Assembly: GCA_028873845.1 (NCBI GenBank)
Contig: JAPPNO010000104.1
Coordinates: 1 to 64,000, forward strand
From: Gemmatimonadota bacterium
Lineage (GTDB): Bacteria; Gemmatimonadota; Gemmatimonadetes; Longimicrobiales; Gaopeijiaceae
DNA: 64,000 nucleotides
Reading direction: 5' to 3'
Part shown: in pieces, positions 9,232-18,493 of the stretch
How positions within the stretch are numbered: position 1 is the first letter of the stretch
Layout of the letters: each line of letters opens with the position of its first letter
Program-made: the position numbers and the translations under genes
The notes under the pieces: generated by a model
The model's input: only the letters and a program-made list of their open reading frames with translations
What the model was told of the DNA's origin: nothing
Databases searched by the model: none

Positions 9232-9271
9232 TATGTAAAGTATTTTTTCCATTTTGTCAACCGTGATGTAC
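9232..9271 (-). repeat. Copy A of a dispersed AT-rich intergenic element
   Basis: AT-rich island in the 155-nt gap between the rhodanese and the AbiE-like pair. It contains GTCAACCGTGATGTAC (9256-9271). Read on the minus strand it has a promoter-like TTGACA, a 17-nt spacer and TACATA (9260 down to 9232). Similar sequences occur near 24706, 52697 and 63066. No minus-strand gene lies downstream of this copy, so a simple promoter role does not explain it. Confidence 0.55.
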
Positions 9272-9312
9272 ATTGCTGGGATGACCAAGACCCCAATTCC
9301 ATTGCGATAAGT

Positions 9313-9326
9313 TGCTGAATTCAGCA
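9313..9326. promoter_or_regulatory. Perfect palindrome, candidate AbiEi operator
   Basis: A 14-bp perfect inverted repeat, TGCTGAATTCAGCA, ends 10 nt before the start codon of the AbiEi-like gene. AbiEi antitoxins characterised elsewhere repress their own operon by binding inverted repeats in the promoter region with a winged-helix domain, so this is the obvious operator candidate. A related half-site (GCTGAATTGC) recurs a few codons into the coding region. Confidence 0.55.
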
Positions 9327-9336
9327 TTTTTCACGC

Positions 9337-9975
9337 ATGAAATTCGCTGAATTGCTCGAAATCGTCGAGGACGAGCCCGTTTTCGAAACCGGCTTGCTGG
9401 TCGCCGGGCGTCCTCTTGAGCCGGGGCTTTCCGCCCAGCTCAGCCGCTGGTGCGCTTCCGGCAGGCTGCTTCGCCTGCGACGCGGCCTGTTCGCGCTGGC
9501 GCCGCCCTACCGCAAGGTGATCCCGCACCCGTTCCTGGTGGCCAACCGCCTGGTTCCCGGCTCGTTCGTCAGCGGCCTCTCCGCGCTGGCTTTCGCGAAC
9601 GCCATACCGGAATTCGTTCCCGAAGTCACCAGTTGCGGCCCGGGGCGGCCGTGCGTCAGGGAGACACCGCTCGGCCGCTTTTCCTTCCGTTACCTGAGGG
9701 CGGGGCTTCGGGCAGGGTACCGCCAGGTGGAACTCGGGGGGGGACAGAGGGCCTTCGTGGCTTTTCCGGAGAAGGCCTTCCTCGATCTCGTCCACCTGCA
9801 GCCGGGGGGTGACGACCCGGCCTGGATCGATGAGCTGAGGCTGAACCCGGAAGCGCTGAAGCCGGACCGGATGGAGGCCATGGCGGCCGCGGCCGCGAGC
9901 CCGAAGCTGATGCGTGCCGCAGCCCATGTGCGCCGGCTGGCGAACGACGCGGCCCTGACATACGCGGCGCTGTGA
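9337..9975 (+). CDS. abiEi: AbiEi-family antitoxin / transcriptional regulator
   Basis: Antitoxin and autorepressor half of a type IV (AbiE-type) toxin-antitoxin pair. The 212-residue protein begins with a winged-helix-like region (about 1-60) containing the characteristic LSRWCASGRLLRLRRGLFAL segment, followed by the family's PHPFLVANRLVPGS(F)VSGLSALA stretch and a C-terminal alpha/beta region. The next gene overlaps its stop codon by 4 nt (GTGA), which is typical of translationally coupled TA pairs. No clear Shine-Dalgarno precedes the ATG; the perfect palindrome at 9313-9326 lies just upstream. The pair stands alone among housekeeping and envelope genes, with no integrase or other mobile-element gene nearby. 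Confidence 0.85.
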   Translation: MKFAELLEIVEDEPVFETGLLVAGRPLEPGLSAQLSRWCASGRLLRLRRGLFALAPPYRKVIPHPFLVANRLVPGSFVSGLSALAFANAIPEFVPEVTSCGPGRPCVRETPLGRFSFRYLRAGLRAGYRQVELGGGQRAFVAFPEKAFLDLVHLQPGGDDPAWIDELRLNPEALKPDRMEAMAAAAASPKLMRAAAHVRRLANDAALTYAAL

Positions 9976-10769
9976 AGGATCATCTGCTCGAACTGGTGCG
10001 CGGGCTCGATCCGCTGGCCGGCCGCAACATCCTGCGCGAATACCTTCAGGCCAGGATCCTCGAGGGCCTGCAGCGCGCAGGGGCGATGTCGGCTCTGGCC
10101 TTCCAGGGTGGTACTGCGCTGCGCTTTCTCTACCGCCTGCCCAGGTACTCCGAGGACCTTGATTTCGCGGTGGAGGGCGCCCGCGAATCGTACGATCTGC
10201 GGGCATGGATGACCGGGGTGGCCGGGCAGTTCCGCCGTGAGGGCCATGAGGTCGCGGCCTCATTGCGGGATCGGGGCAACGTCCACTCGGGATGGCTGCG
10301 TTTCCGGGGACTGCTTTCCGAGGTCGGCCTGTCGCCGCACGGCGATGAGGTTCTGGGAATCAAGGTCGATGTGGACACCAGGCCGCCGGCCGGCGCGGTC
10401 ACGGAGACGCGCCTGGTCCGCCGGCATGTGTCCGTGCGGATTCACCACCACGACCGCGCGTCACTTCTGGCGGGCAAGCTGCACGCGGTGCTCAGGCGCC
10501 CCTGGGCGAAGGGTCGGGACATCTACGACCTGGGGTGGTATCTGAGCGATCACCAGTGGCCGCCGCCGAATCTGGCGCTGCTGAATGCGGCGTTGCGGCA
10601 GGGGGATCCCTCGGCGGTTCGCCTGACGGGGGAGACGTGGCGGGGGAGGGTGGCGGAGCGCGTTGGCGGCCTGGATTGGGAGGCGGTGAACGCGGATGTG
10701 CGGCCGTTTCTGGAGCACGGAGTGGAGATGGTGGGGAGGGGGGAGCTGTTGGGCCTGCTGGCCGGGTAG
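9972..10769 (+). CDS. abiEii: AbiEii/AbiGii-type nucleotidyltransferase toxin
   Basis: Predicted toxin: a DNA polymerase beta-fold nucleotidyltransferase. Characterised relatives of the AbiEii/MenT group block growth by transferring nucleotides to targets such as tRNA. The signature is visible: the GG(T) nucleotide-binding motif at residues 46-48, followed by the metal-binding acidic pair in SEDLDF (D62, D64), and the later third acidic region in the KVDVDT strand. A KLHAVLRR...KGRDIYDL segment typical of the family follows. The 265-residue length is normal. It starts with GTG inside the antitoxin's stop codon. All visible catalytic residues are intact, so it looks functional rather than degenerate. 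It could serve in phage defence or plasmid-style stabilisation; the sequence does not say which. Confidence 0.87.
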   Translation: MKDHLLELVRGLDPLAGRNILREYLQARILEGLQRAGAMSALAFQGGTALRFLYRLPRYSEDLDFAVEGARESYDLRAWMTGVAGQFRREGHEVAASLRDRGNVHSGWLRFRGLLSEVGLSPHGDEVLGIKVDVDTRPPAGAVTETRLVRRHVSVRIHHHDRASLLAGKLHAVLRRPWAKGRDIYDLGWYLSDHQWPPPNLALLNAALRQGDPSAVRLTGETWRGRVAERVGGLDWEAVNADVRPFLEHGVEMVGRGELLGLLAG

Positions 10770-10911
10770 ATCGGAGGCGCGGGCTCACAGACATGTGGCC
10801 ATCGGGCAGGTCGGGCCGAGCGTCGACTCGCCCATGCCGGGCCGGGATCTCCAGGAACGACTGTGGCGAAGGGTTTTACGGGGCGGAGCGGGACGGGGTG
10901 GCGCGAACCCG

Positions 10912-13900
10912 CTAGGAACCGTGGAGGCTCGCACCCGGAACGGCCTGCCGAACTTCCCGCCCCCCCGTCACCCGGTGATGCACCATCGCCAGCGCCGGCA
11001 CGATCATCATCAGCACGGCCGTCCCGAACAGGATCCCGAACCCCAGCGAAGCAGCCATCGGGATCAGGAACTGCGCCTGCAGGCTCGTCTCGAAGACGAG
11101 CGGCGCCACCCCCAGGAAGGTCGTCACCGAGGTCAGGAAGATCGGGCGGAAGCGCGCCTTCGCCCCCGCGATGATCGCGTCGCGTCCGGACATGCCCTGG
11201 CGCAGGCGCTCGTTGATGAAGTCGATCATGACCAGTGAGTCGTTCACGACCACCCCGCTCAGCCCCACGATCCCGAAGAGCGACATGATCGCCACGTTCA
11301 GACCGAGGATCAGGTGTCCCAGCACGGCCCCGATGATCCCGAACGGGATTGCCGCCATGATGATCAGCGGCTTGGTGTAGGAGCCGAAGGGGATGGCCAG
11401 CAGCGCGTAGATGGCCAGCAGGGCGAGGGCGAAGCCGCCCCCCAGGGCGCCGAAGGATTCGACCTGTTCCTGCCGCTCGCCGCCGAAGGCATAGCTCAGT
11501 CCCGGGTTTCGGGTCACGAGTTCGGGAAGGATCGAACTCTCCAGGACGTCGTTCATCTCGGGGCCGGTCACGATCGCGCGGACGACATCGGCGGTCACGG
11601 TCACGACCCGGTCGCCGTCCTTGCGGCGGATGGTCGTGGGCGAGCTGCCGAAGCGGACGTGGGCGACACGTCCGAGCGGGACCACGCCGCCCGCCGGGGT
11701 CCGGACCATATACCCCTCCACGTCCGCAATCGCGTTCCGCTCCTCCTCGGGCAGGCGCACGTAGACGCGGACATCCTCGCGGCCGCGCTGCACGCGCAGG
11801 GCCTCGTCGCCGAAGAACGCCGCCCGCACCTGCCTGGCCAGGTTGTCGAGCGTGAGCCCCAGCGTCCGAGCCTCCGGGCGAAGATCGAGCCGGATCTCGC
11901 GGAGCCCCGTCTCCTGGTCGGCCTGAATGTCGTAGACGCCGTCGAACTCCTGGAGACGCGCCATCACCGTGTCGGCGATCACTGCCAGCCGCTGCGGATC
12001 GGGATGGGCGAGTTCGACGTGAACCGGGTCCCCGAGCCGGAGGATGTCGGAGTTGATGCTGATCGATTTGGCCCTCGGCAGGGGACCCAGCAGGCGGCGC
12101 CACGCAATCTGGAACTCGACCGCCGAGACTTCGCGCTGATCGGCTGACACGAGTTTGAATTCGATGGCGGCGATCGCGGCGCGCGGAGTGGTCGCGGCGC
12201 CCGCATCGCCCGCCGGCCCCGACTGCCGGGCGGCCTGGCCGATCGTGACGTTCACGCCCTCGACCAGGTCGTCCACCTCCAGGCCCTCCTCGGCGGCGAG
12301 TCGCTCGAGCACCCGGTATCCCGCCCTCTCCAGAATCAGGGCCATGTTGGCGGTGCGCTGGACGGGCGTCCCCTCGGGCATCTCGAGGTTGGCGGTCACC
12401 AGGTCGCCCTCCACCGTGGGCATGAAGCTGACCCGGATGATCCCGGCCGGAATCATCGCTACGCAGATGATGATCATCCCCACCCCCGACGCGATGACGA
12501 TTCCCGGCCGGCCGGTCGCGAAGCGGAGGCTGCGGTCGAGCGGCCCCGCCACGAAGCGCTTGAGCCAGCCGTCCACCCGCGTCTGAATCCGCTTGATCGG
12601 ATGAACCCTCTCCCGCCTGTCCGAGAGCCGCCCCGGGCGGGGGAGGTGGGACAGGTGATTCGGGAGAACCAGCAGCGATTCGAGCAGCGAGAAGAGCAGC
12701 ACCGAGATTACGATGATCGGGATCTCGCCGATGATCCTCCCCAGCGAGCTCGGTATGAAGAAGAGCGGACAAAACGCGACCCCCGTGGTCAGGACCGCGA
12801 AGATCACCGGCCTGGTGATCCGCCGGGTGCCGCGGATCGACGCGGCCACGCCCCTAGAGCCCTTTTCCCGCTCCGCGTAGATGTTCTCGCCCACCACGAT
12901 CGCATCGTCCACCACAATTCCCACCGCGAGGATGAAGGCGAAGAGCGACATCAGGTTGACGGACACGCCCAGCACCGACATCACCGCGAAGGTGCCGACG
13001 AAGGACACCGCGATTCCCACCGCGACCCAGAAGGCCAGCCGTGTTTCGAGGAAGAGCGCCAGGGCGATGAGAACCAGAGCCAGCCCGATCAGCCCGTTCT
13101 TCACCAGCAGCCCCAACCGCGACTTCAGGATGTCGGCGTCGTTGTTCCAGATGGAGAGCTGCACGCCGGCCGGCAGGGATGGGACTACCTCTTCTTCGAG
13201 GTGCTTCTCCACCGCGTCGACGATCCCGAGGACCTTCTCGTCCGCGGTGCGGAAGACCTCGACATAGGCGGCGGGCCGTCCCTCGTAGAGGCTGATGAGA
13301 TCGACGTCGCGGAATCCGTCGCGAACCTCCGCGATGTCGCCCAGCCGCACCACGGTTCCGTCGGCCCGGCTGAGAACGATGATGTCCTCGAAGTCCTGCT
13401 GCGTGTAGTTCTGTCCGGTCGTGCGGATCCTCACCTCCTCGTCCCGCGTGTCGATGCTGCCGGCCGAGAGGTCCAGCGAGCTGCCGCGCACGGTGTTGGA
13501 GATGTCCTGAAGGGTAAGCCCGAGAGATCTGAGGCGATCCAGGGAAACCTCGATGGAGATTTCGTAGTCCCGCACGCCCGTGGTCTCCACGTAGGAGACT
13601 TCCGGCAGGTCCGCGAGAGCATCCTCGGTGGCGTACGCCACCTCCTTGAGGCTCCTTTCCGAGACATCGCCATGGAGCGCGATCCGGATCACGCTCTGCC
13701 GGCTGGTCACCTCGGTGACCTCCGGGCGCTCGGCCCCGGCGGGAAAGGTCTGAATCCTGTCGATCTGCGCCTTGACATCGTCCAGGGCCCGGCTCAGGTC
13801 CTCCCCGAGATTCAGCTCCACGACGACCGATCCCCGCCCCTCCGCCGCGGTCGACCGGACCCGCTTTACGCCGTCGACGCCCTCGATCCGCTCCTCGATC

Positions 13901-14130
13901 TTGAGGATGATCGATTCCTCGACCTCGTCCGGCGTGGCGCCCGGATAGGGAACCGTGATCCTGATCCGGTCCAGCGACACCTCGGGGAAGACTTCCTGCA
14001 CCAGCCCCCGCAGCGCAAAGAACCCCGCCACGAGGATGAACAGCATCAGGAGGTTGGCGGCGACCCCGTTTCGAGCCATGTAAGCGACGGGCCCGCGCAT
14101 CTCACGCGGGCGGAGGTCGCTAGGGTTCAT
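10912..14130 (-). CDS. RND-family efflux pump permease
   Basis: Inner-membrane proton-driven pump of the AcrB/MexB-like resistance-nodulation-division superfamily. It is 1072 residues, in the usual range. It has the duplicated topology: TM1 near residue 25-45, a large periplasmic loop (porter/docking) to about 340, six helices containing the FAFILAVGIVVDDAIVVGENIY proton-relay region with adjacent acidic residues, then a second TM, loop and helix bundle ending with MSLFGIVGLSGVVVNDSLVMIDFIN. It overlaps the adaptor gene by 11 nt (14120-14130) and has its own Shine-Dalgarno (GGAGAG). The three genes form a full tripartite system transcribed right to left. Substrates cannot be read from the sequence; the closest overall style is a broad drug/lipid exporter rather than the CusA metal type. 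Confidence 0.93.
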   Translation of the reverse strand: MNPSDLRPREMRGPVAYMARNGVAANLLMLFILVAGFFALRGLVQEVFPEVSLDRIRITVPYPGATPDEVEESIILKIEERIEGVDGVKRVRSTAAEGRGSVVVELNLGEDLSRALDDVKAQIDRIQTFPAGAERPEVTEVTSRQSVIRIALHGDVSERSLKEVAYATEDALADLPEVSYVETTGVRDYEISIEVSLDRLRSLGLTLQDISNTVRGSSLDLSAGSIDTRDEEVRIRTTGQNYTQQDFEDIIVLSRADGTVVRLGDIAEVRDGFRDVDLISLYEGRPAAYVEVFRTADEKVLGIVDAVEKHLEEEVVPSLPAGVQLSIWNNDADILKSRLGLLVKNGLIGLALVLIALALFLETRLAFWVAVGIAVSFVGTFAVMSVLGVSVNLMSLFAFILAVGIVVDDAIVVGENIYAEREKGSRGVAASIRGTRRITRPVIFAVLTTGVAFCPLFFIPSSLGRIIGEIPIIVISVLLFSLLESLLVLPNHLSHLPRPGRLSDRRERVHPIKRIQTRVDGWLKRFVAGPLDRSLRFATGRPGIVIASGVGMIIICVAMIPAGIIRVSFMPTVEGDLVTANLEMPEGTPVQRTANMALILERAGYRVLERLAAEEGLEVDDLVEGVNVTIGQAARQSGPAGDAGAATTPRAAIAAIEFKLVSADQREVSAVEFQIAWRRLLGPLPRAKSISINSDILRLGDPVHVELAHPDPQRLAVIADTVMARLQEFDGVYDIQADQETGLREIRLDLRPEARTLGLTLDNLARQVRAAFFGDEALRVQRGREDVRVYVRLPEEERNAIADVEGYMVRTPAGGVVPLGRVAHVRFGSSPTTIRRKDGDRVVTVTADVVRAIVTGPEMNDVLESSILPELVTRNPGLSYAFGGERQEQVESFGALGGGFALALLAIYALLAIPFGSYTKPLIIMAAIPFGIIGAVLGHLILGLNVAIMSLFGIVGLSGVVVNDSLVMIDFINERLRQGMSGRDAIIAGAKARFRPIFLTSVTTFLGVAPLVFETSLQAQFLIPMAASLGFGILFGTAVLMMIVPALAMVHHRVTGGREVRQAVPGASLHGS

Positions 14131-15310
14131 TCACGACTCTCCGCTCCACGCCGGTCCGCACGGCCATCCCTTCGGTGGCGATCTGGATGCCGCTCACCAC
14201 CACCGCCTGGTCCGCCTCCAGATTCCCGGTGACGTAGACGACGTCGTCGGAACGCTGCAACACCTGCACGGACACGATGGTGATCGTGTCGTCGCCGTTG
14301 AGCGCCCACACCTCGTTGCCGGTCCTGAGTGCGGCGCGGGGAATCGTGAAGTAGCGCTCCGGCGCGACGCCCGCGATCTCCACCTCGACGAACTGGCCCA
14401 CCAGGAGCGGGGGACCGTCGCCGGAAAAGGGCCGCGGCACGCGCACGATGACGTCGATGGTGCGCGTCTGCTCGTCCAGCGCGGCCTCGGCCCGGTCGAC
14501 GTATCCCTCCCGCGCGTGGCTCCGGTCGCCGTATTCGGCGCTGACGGTCGCTCGAACCCGCCGGTTCCCGTCGCCCGCGCGGAGCGCCCAGAGGTCGGGG
14601 ATCAGCGCGGCATCGGCGTCGGAAACGGGGACCACGACCTCGACCGCGTCGGACGCGTAGAGGCGCCCCACCCCCTGTCCCGCCGCCACGAACTGGCCCG
14701 GATCGACCGACTCGTTGCGCACGATGCCGTTGAACGGCGCCGCCACTTCGGTACGCGCCAGCGCGAGATCGGCGTCGGCGAGTGCCGCGCTGTCACGCGC
14801 GAGCGCCGCACGTGCGGCCTCGAGCTGGGGTTGCCGCAGGGTAAGGGGGTTCGCGCCGCCGGAGGCCGCGTCCGGCTGCCTTTTCCGGAACAGCTCGTAC
14901 TCCTCGCGGGCGACGCGCGCGTCCTCCTCCGCCTGCAGCAGAGCGACCTCGCCCGCGGCCACGTTGGCCCGCGCCTGCTGCACCCGGTTCCGGTAGTCGG
15001 CCTCGTCGATCCGGAACAGGGTCTCTCCCTCGCCCACCCGTCCCCCGCCCTGGAAGGACGGATTGACCCACGCGACCTTGCCGTTGACCTGCGCGGATAC
15101 GTCGATCTCGGCCCGGGGCCGTACCGTGCCGGCGCCGTACACCGGAATCGCTCCCTCGCCGGGCACGGCGGAGGCGGTGGTCACGAAGGGCACCCGCGAC
15201 GGCGGCTCGCGCAGCGGCGGATCGGGCCTGAGCTGCACCATGATCACGGCAACGGCGACGGCCCCGAGAAGGATACCCGTGGCCAGCATGAAACTCTTGC
15301 GGCGACTCAT
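14120..15310 (-). CDS. RND efflux periplasmic adaptor (membrane fusion protein)
   Basis: Periplasmic adaptor that bridges the RND pump and the outer-membrane channel. The 396-residue protein has one N-terminal membrane anchor (about 8-27), then the HlyD/AcrA-type barrel-sandwich half (DVSAQVNGKVAWV...GEGETLFRID), a coiled-coil hairpin (about 105-185, Ala/Glu/Arg-rich), the second lipoyl half (TEVAAPFNGIV...VDPGQFVAAGQ), a beta-barrel domain and a membrane-proximal domain. The start codon overlaps the stop of the upstream channel gene by 4 nt (ATGA), and the 3' end overlaps the pump gene, so the operon order is channel, adaptor, pump. Confidence 0.92.
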   Translation of the reverse strand: MSRRKSFMLATGILLGAVAVAVIMVQLRPDPPLREPPSRVPFVTTASAVPGEGAIPVYGAGTVRPRAEIDVSAQVNGKVAWVNPSFQGGGRVGEGETLFRIDEADYRNRVQQARANVAAGEVALLQAEEDARVAREEYELFRKRQPDAASGGANPLTLRQPQLEAARAALARDSAALADADLALARTEVAAPFNGIVRNESVDPGQFVAAGQGVGRLYASDAVEVVVPVSDADAALIPDLWALRAGDGNRRVRATVSAEYGDRSHAREGYVDRAEAALDEQTRTIDVIVRVPRPFSGDGPPLLVGQFVEVEIAGVAPERYFTIPRAALRTGNEVWALNGDDTITIVSVQVLQRSDDVVYVTGNLEADQAVVVSGIQIATEGMAVRTGVERRVVNEP

Positions 15311-17013
15311 CTACTTGCTCCCTTGGGACTTGGATTCGGAGGGACTTCCGGGCGAATCGAGTCGTCGGCGGGGACCATCCGGGTTCCTTCCGGCGTCTCC
15401 GCCTCGGGCTTCCAGTCGCCCCCCAGCGCGCGGTGGACGGCGAGGCGGGCGAGTGCTAGGTCGCGGCCCGCCGCCGCCAGCGTGGATTCCACGTTGAGCA
15501 GGGTGCGCAGGGCATCGAGGTAGTCGGTGTAGCCACCGATTCCGGACTCGTAGCGTTCCGACTGAAGGGCTACCGATGCCTGGGCCTCCTCGTGCTGGGA
15601 GGTGAGGAACGCGTGTCTCCGGCTCTCGTTGGAGAGCGCGGCCAGAGCGGCCTCGACCTCGTAGACCGCCGTCACCACCGCGCGGCCATACGCCGCCGCA
15701 AGCTGGTTGAACTGGGCGTGCGCGAGCGCGATGTTGCTGCGGATGCGACCGCCCTGGAAGATCGGCGCGGTCAGGTTGCCCAGCAGGTTGCGGAACCACT
15801 GGTCCACCTTGAAGAGCCCGTCGGCCTTCGAGGACTGCACCCCGATCGTGCCGGAGACGGACAGCGAGGGAAGCAGCTCCGCCCGGCGGGCGCCGATCGT
15901 GAAGCGTGCGGCTTCCAGGCGCAGGCCCGCGGCGCGCACATCGGGCCGCTGGAAGAGCAGGTCGGCGGGGACGCCCGCCACGACCGGATCGGCCAGCGTG
16001 GCCGGAGCCAGCGACTCCGGCACGATCGCGTCCATCCTGGACCGGTAACCGCCCAGCAGAACCGCGAGACGTCCCTCGGCGTCGTTCAGCCCGGTCTCGA
16101 GCTGGGGCAGTCCGGCCTGGGTGTTGCGGCTGTCCTGGCGCACCTGGTAGAGCTCGAGCGAGGTGATCAGGCCGCGTTCGTAGCGGGAACCGGCCAGGTC
16201 CTCGCGCTCCTGCAGGACCTCGACGAGTTCGCGGGCAAGCGCAGTCTGGCGCCGGAGCGCGACGATCTCGAAGTACGTGGTGATGGTCGTGGCCAGCACC
16301 CCGATGCGCGCGGCGTGGTAGTCCGCCTCGGTTGCCAGGTACCGGGCTCCGGCGGCGTGGGCGTCGTTGCGCGCACGGCCCCAGAAGTCCAGCTCCCAGG
16401 CGAAGTCCGCACCGAGCGAATAGGTGGTGAACTCGAGGCGGTCGGGGAACTCTATCCCGCCCGGCAGCTCGCCTCCGTCACCGCCGGCCAGCTTGCGGAA
16501 CTGCTCGCCGAAACCCGCGTTGGCCGGGGTGTTCTGATCGGTTGCCGAGGCGCCGGCCTGTACGGAAGGGAAGAGGCCGGCACGCGCGATACCCGCCTGG
16601 GCGCGGGCCTGTTCCACCCGCGCCACGGCCTCGGCAAGGTCGAAGTTGGCGGCCAGCGCCGAGTCGACGACGGCGTTCAGAACCGGGTCGTCGAAGGCCG
16701 TCCACCACTCGCGCACCTGGTAGTCGCCGGGCAGGGCGCCGCCCGCGAAGCTGGCCGGGACCTCGGCGACCGGCTCCGGAACCGAGGGTGCCGGGGCGAA
16801 GGAACAGGCGGCGGGATGAAGGACGACGGCGATCGCGAGCAGCCCGCGCCATGCCGGGCCATGTTCGGCCGCCCGCCTGACCCGGTGTGCGCCTCGCTTC
16901 TTCCGGTGCTCTTTGGACTTGGGCCACCGGACGACAGGGGCGGGTCCGAGCCGCCGTCCGCGGATGGCTGCCCGCCTCGCGCCGCCGGCCGCCGGGGTCC
17001 GTCTCGATCTCAT
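15307..17013 (-). CDS. Outer-membrane efflux channel (TolC/OprM/NodT family)
   Basis: Outer-membrane exit duct of the RND system, first gene of the operon. The mature part has the two repeated OEP domains of the family: DPVLNAVVDSALAANFDLAEA near the start of repeat one, GLFPSVQ, then FQRPDVRAAGLRLEAARFTIGARRAELLPSLSVSG opening repeat two, and the C-terminal coiled region before ALGGDWKPEA. A Cys after a hydrophobic stretch (LLAIAVVLHPAAC) suggests a lipoprotein, as in OprM. The start is uncertain: ATG at 17013 gives an unusually long basic leader of about 75 residues before that Cys, and no better ATG, GTG or TTG lies closer. An alternative start at 17109 would be longer still. Confidence 0.88.
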   Translation of the reverse strand: MRSRRTPAAGGARRAAIRGRRLGPAPVVRWPKSKEHRKKRGAHRVRRAAEHGPAWRGLLAIAVVLHPAACSFAPAPSVPEPVAEVPASFAGGALPGDYQVREWWTAFDDPVLNAVVDSALAANFDLAEAVARVEQARAQAGIARAGLFPSVQAGASATDQNTPANAGFGEQFRKLAGGDGGELPGGIEFPDRLEFTTYSLGADFAWELDFWGRARNDAHAAGARYLATEADYHAARIGVLATTITTYFEIVALRRQTALARELVEVLQEREDLAGSRYERGLITSLELYQVRQDSRNTQAGLPQLETGLNDAEGRLAVLLGGYRSRMDAIVPESLAPATLADPVVAGVPADLLFQRPDVRAAGLRLEAARFTIGARRAELLPSLSVSGTIGVQSSKADGLFKVDQWFRNLLGNLTAPIFQGGRIRSNIALAHAQFNQLAAAYGRAVVTAVYEVEAALAALSNESRRHAFLTSQHEEAQASVALQSERYESGIGGYTDYLDALRTLLNVESTLAAAGRDLALARLAVHRALGGDWKPEAETPEGTRMVPADDSIRPEVPPNPSPKGASR

Positions 17014-17182
17014 ACGCCTACTCGCATTGATGACTCGTACAGGATTCTTGCCCGTGCCTCGGTCCCGCGACCGCGCGGACCGGAACACATGTGCAGAACA
17101 TTCCCTCACCAGCGATTGCCGCGCAAGTAAGATCCACCGGGTGGCTCGGGCCCGTCAATCAGCCGGCCGGACCGCAGGGCGG

Positions 17183-18310
17183 TCACACGATCGTGTCGAG
17201 CGCGCTCTCGAGGCTCCGCACCGCGCGGTCCACATCCGCCAGCTTGTCGAGCCCGAAGAGCCCGATCCTGAAGGTCCGGAACCCTTCCGGCTCACCGCAC
17301 ATGAGCGGCACCCCGGCCGCGGTCTGCAGTCCGGCCGCGGCGAACCGGGTGCCGTTCTGGACCGCCGGGTCATCGGTATGGCCGACCACCACGCCGGGCG
17401 CCTCGAATCCGGCGGCGGCCACGCTCGGAAACCCGCGCCCGGCCAGAAGTCCCCGCACGCGGCTCCCCAGTTCCCACTGCCTCCGCCTCGCGCGGGCGAA
17501 CCCGAACGCCTCGGTGTCCGCCATCGCCTCGGCGGACATGCGGAGCGCATCGGTCGGCATCGTGGTGTGATAGGTGTGACCGCCCGCCTCGTAGCTCCTC
17601 ATGACCTGGAGCCAGCGCAGCAGATCGCAGCTGAAGCTCGTGTTGGCGCCGGGGTCCATGCTGGCGAGGGCCTCGGGACCCAGCATGACCAGGCCGGCGC
17701 ACGGCGACCCGCTCCACCCCTTCTGCGGCGCGCTGATCAGCACATCCACCCCGGACTCCCTCATGTCCACCCACACCGCACCCGAGGCCACGCAGTCCAG
17801 GACGAAGAGCGCCCCCGCCTCGCGCGCGGCCCCCGCAACGGCACCGAGGTAGTCGTCCGGCAGGATGATGCCCGACGAGGTCTCGACGTGCGGCGCGAAT
17901 ACGACATCGGGGCGCACGGCGCGGATCGCCGCGGCGACCTCGCCGGCGGGGGGCGGGGCGAACGGGGACTGTGGCCCGTCGCCTGTGGGGCGGGCCCTGA
18001 GCACCGCCGATTCCGAGGGGATGGCGCCGGCTTCGAAGATCTGGGTCCAGCGGTAGCTGAAGAACCCGTTGCGGATGACCAGGCAGCGCCTGCCCGAGCC
18101 GAACTGCCGCGCGACCGCCTCCATCGCGTAGGTGCCGCCCCCCGGCACCACGGCCACCCCTTCCGCCCCGTACGTCCGTTTGAGGGTCGTGGACAGGTAC
18201 TTCATCACGTCGCGGAAACGCCGTGACATATGGTTCAATGACCGGTCGCTGAAGACGACCGAGTATTCCAGAAGTCCGTCGGGATCGATATCGGGAAGCA
18301 ACCCGGGCAC
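17183..18310 (-). CDS. Class V aminotransferase (alanine-glyoxylate type)
   Basis: PLP-dependent enzyme of fold type I, class V. The 375-residue protein has the PGGGTYAMEA phosphate-binding region (56-65), D172 in LDCVAS for the pyridine nitrogen, and the Schiff-base lysine K197 in SAPQKGW. The C-terminal half contains the substrate-domain GEPEGFRTFRIGLFGLD segment. Overall it resembles alanine-glyoxylate/serine-pyruvate and 2-aminoethylphosphonate aminotransferases; which substrate is used is not decidable here. The GTG start is fixed by a strong Shine-Dalgarno (AAAGGAGGA about 6 nt upstream). It is transcribed divergently from the glutaminyl cyclase, with a 183-nt gap between them. Confidence 0.87.
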   Translation of the reverse strand: MPGLLPDIDPDGLLEYSVVFSDRSLNHMSRRFRDVMKYLSTTLKRTYGAEGVAVVPGGGTYAMEAVARQFGSGRRCLVIRNGFFSYRWTQIFEAGAIPSESAVLRARPTGDGPQSPFAPPPAGEVAAAIRAVRPDVVFAPHVETSSGIILPDDYLGAVAGAAREAGALFVLDCVASGAVWVDMRESGVDVLISAPQKGWSGSPCAGLVMLGPEALASMDPGANTSFSCDLLRWLQVMRSYEAGGHTYHTTMPTDALRMSAEAMADTEAFGFARARRRQWELGSRVRGLLAGRGFPSVAAAGFEAPGVVVGHTDDPAVQNGTRFAAAGLQTAAGVPLMCGEPEGFRTFRIGLFGLDKLADVDRAVRSLESALDTIV

Positions 18311-18493
18311 TGTCTCCTCCTTTGGATGGCCGGGAGCAGCGAGCGGTTTGCCACCGCGATCGAATGCGGCGGGGGAATCGCTACCGCCGGCTCCCGCGGA
18401 TGTGATAGGTTAGCCAGTCGGCCGGACGATGAGAATACACCGCGCAGTGCGCGACCGGGCACCGCGCCCCGGCCCGATCACGGAGAAAGCAAT

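Noticed and set aside
10550-12772. 740-residue minus-strand open frame rich in Arg, Gly and Asp
   Set aside because: Same-strand out-of-phase reading of the RND pump; the composition is typical of a shifted frame in GC-rich DNA.
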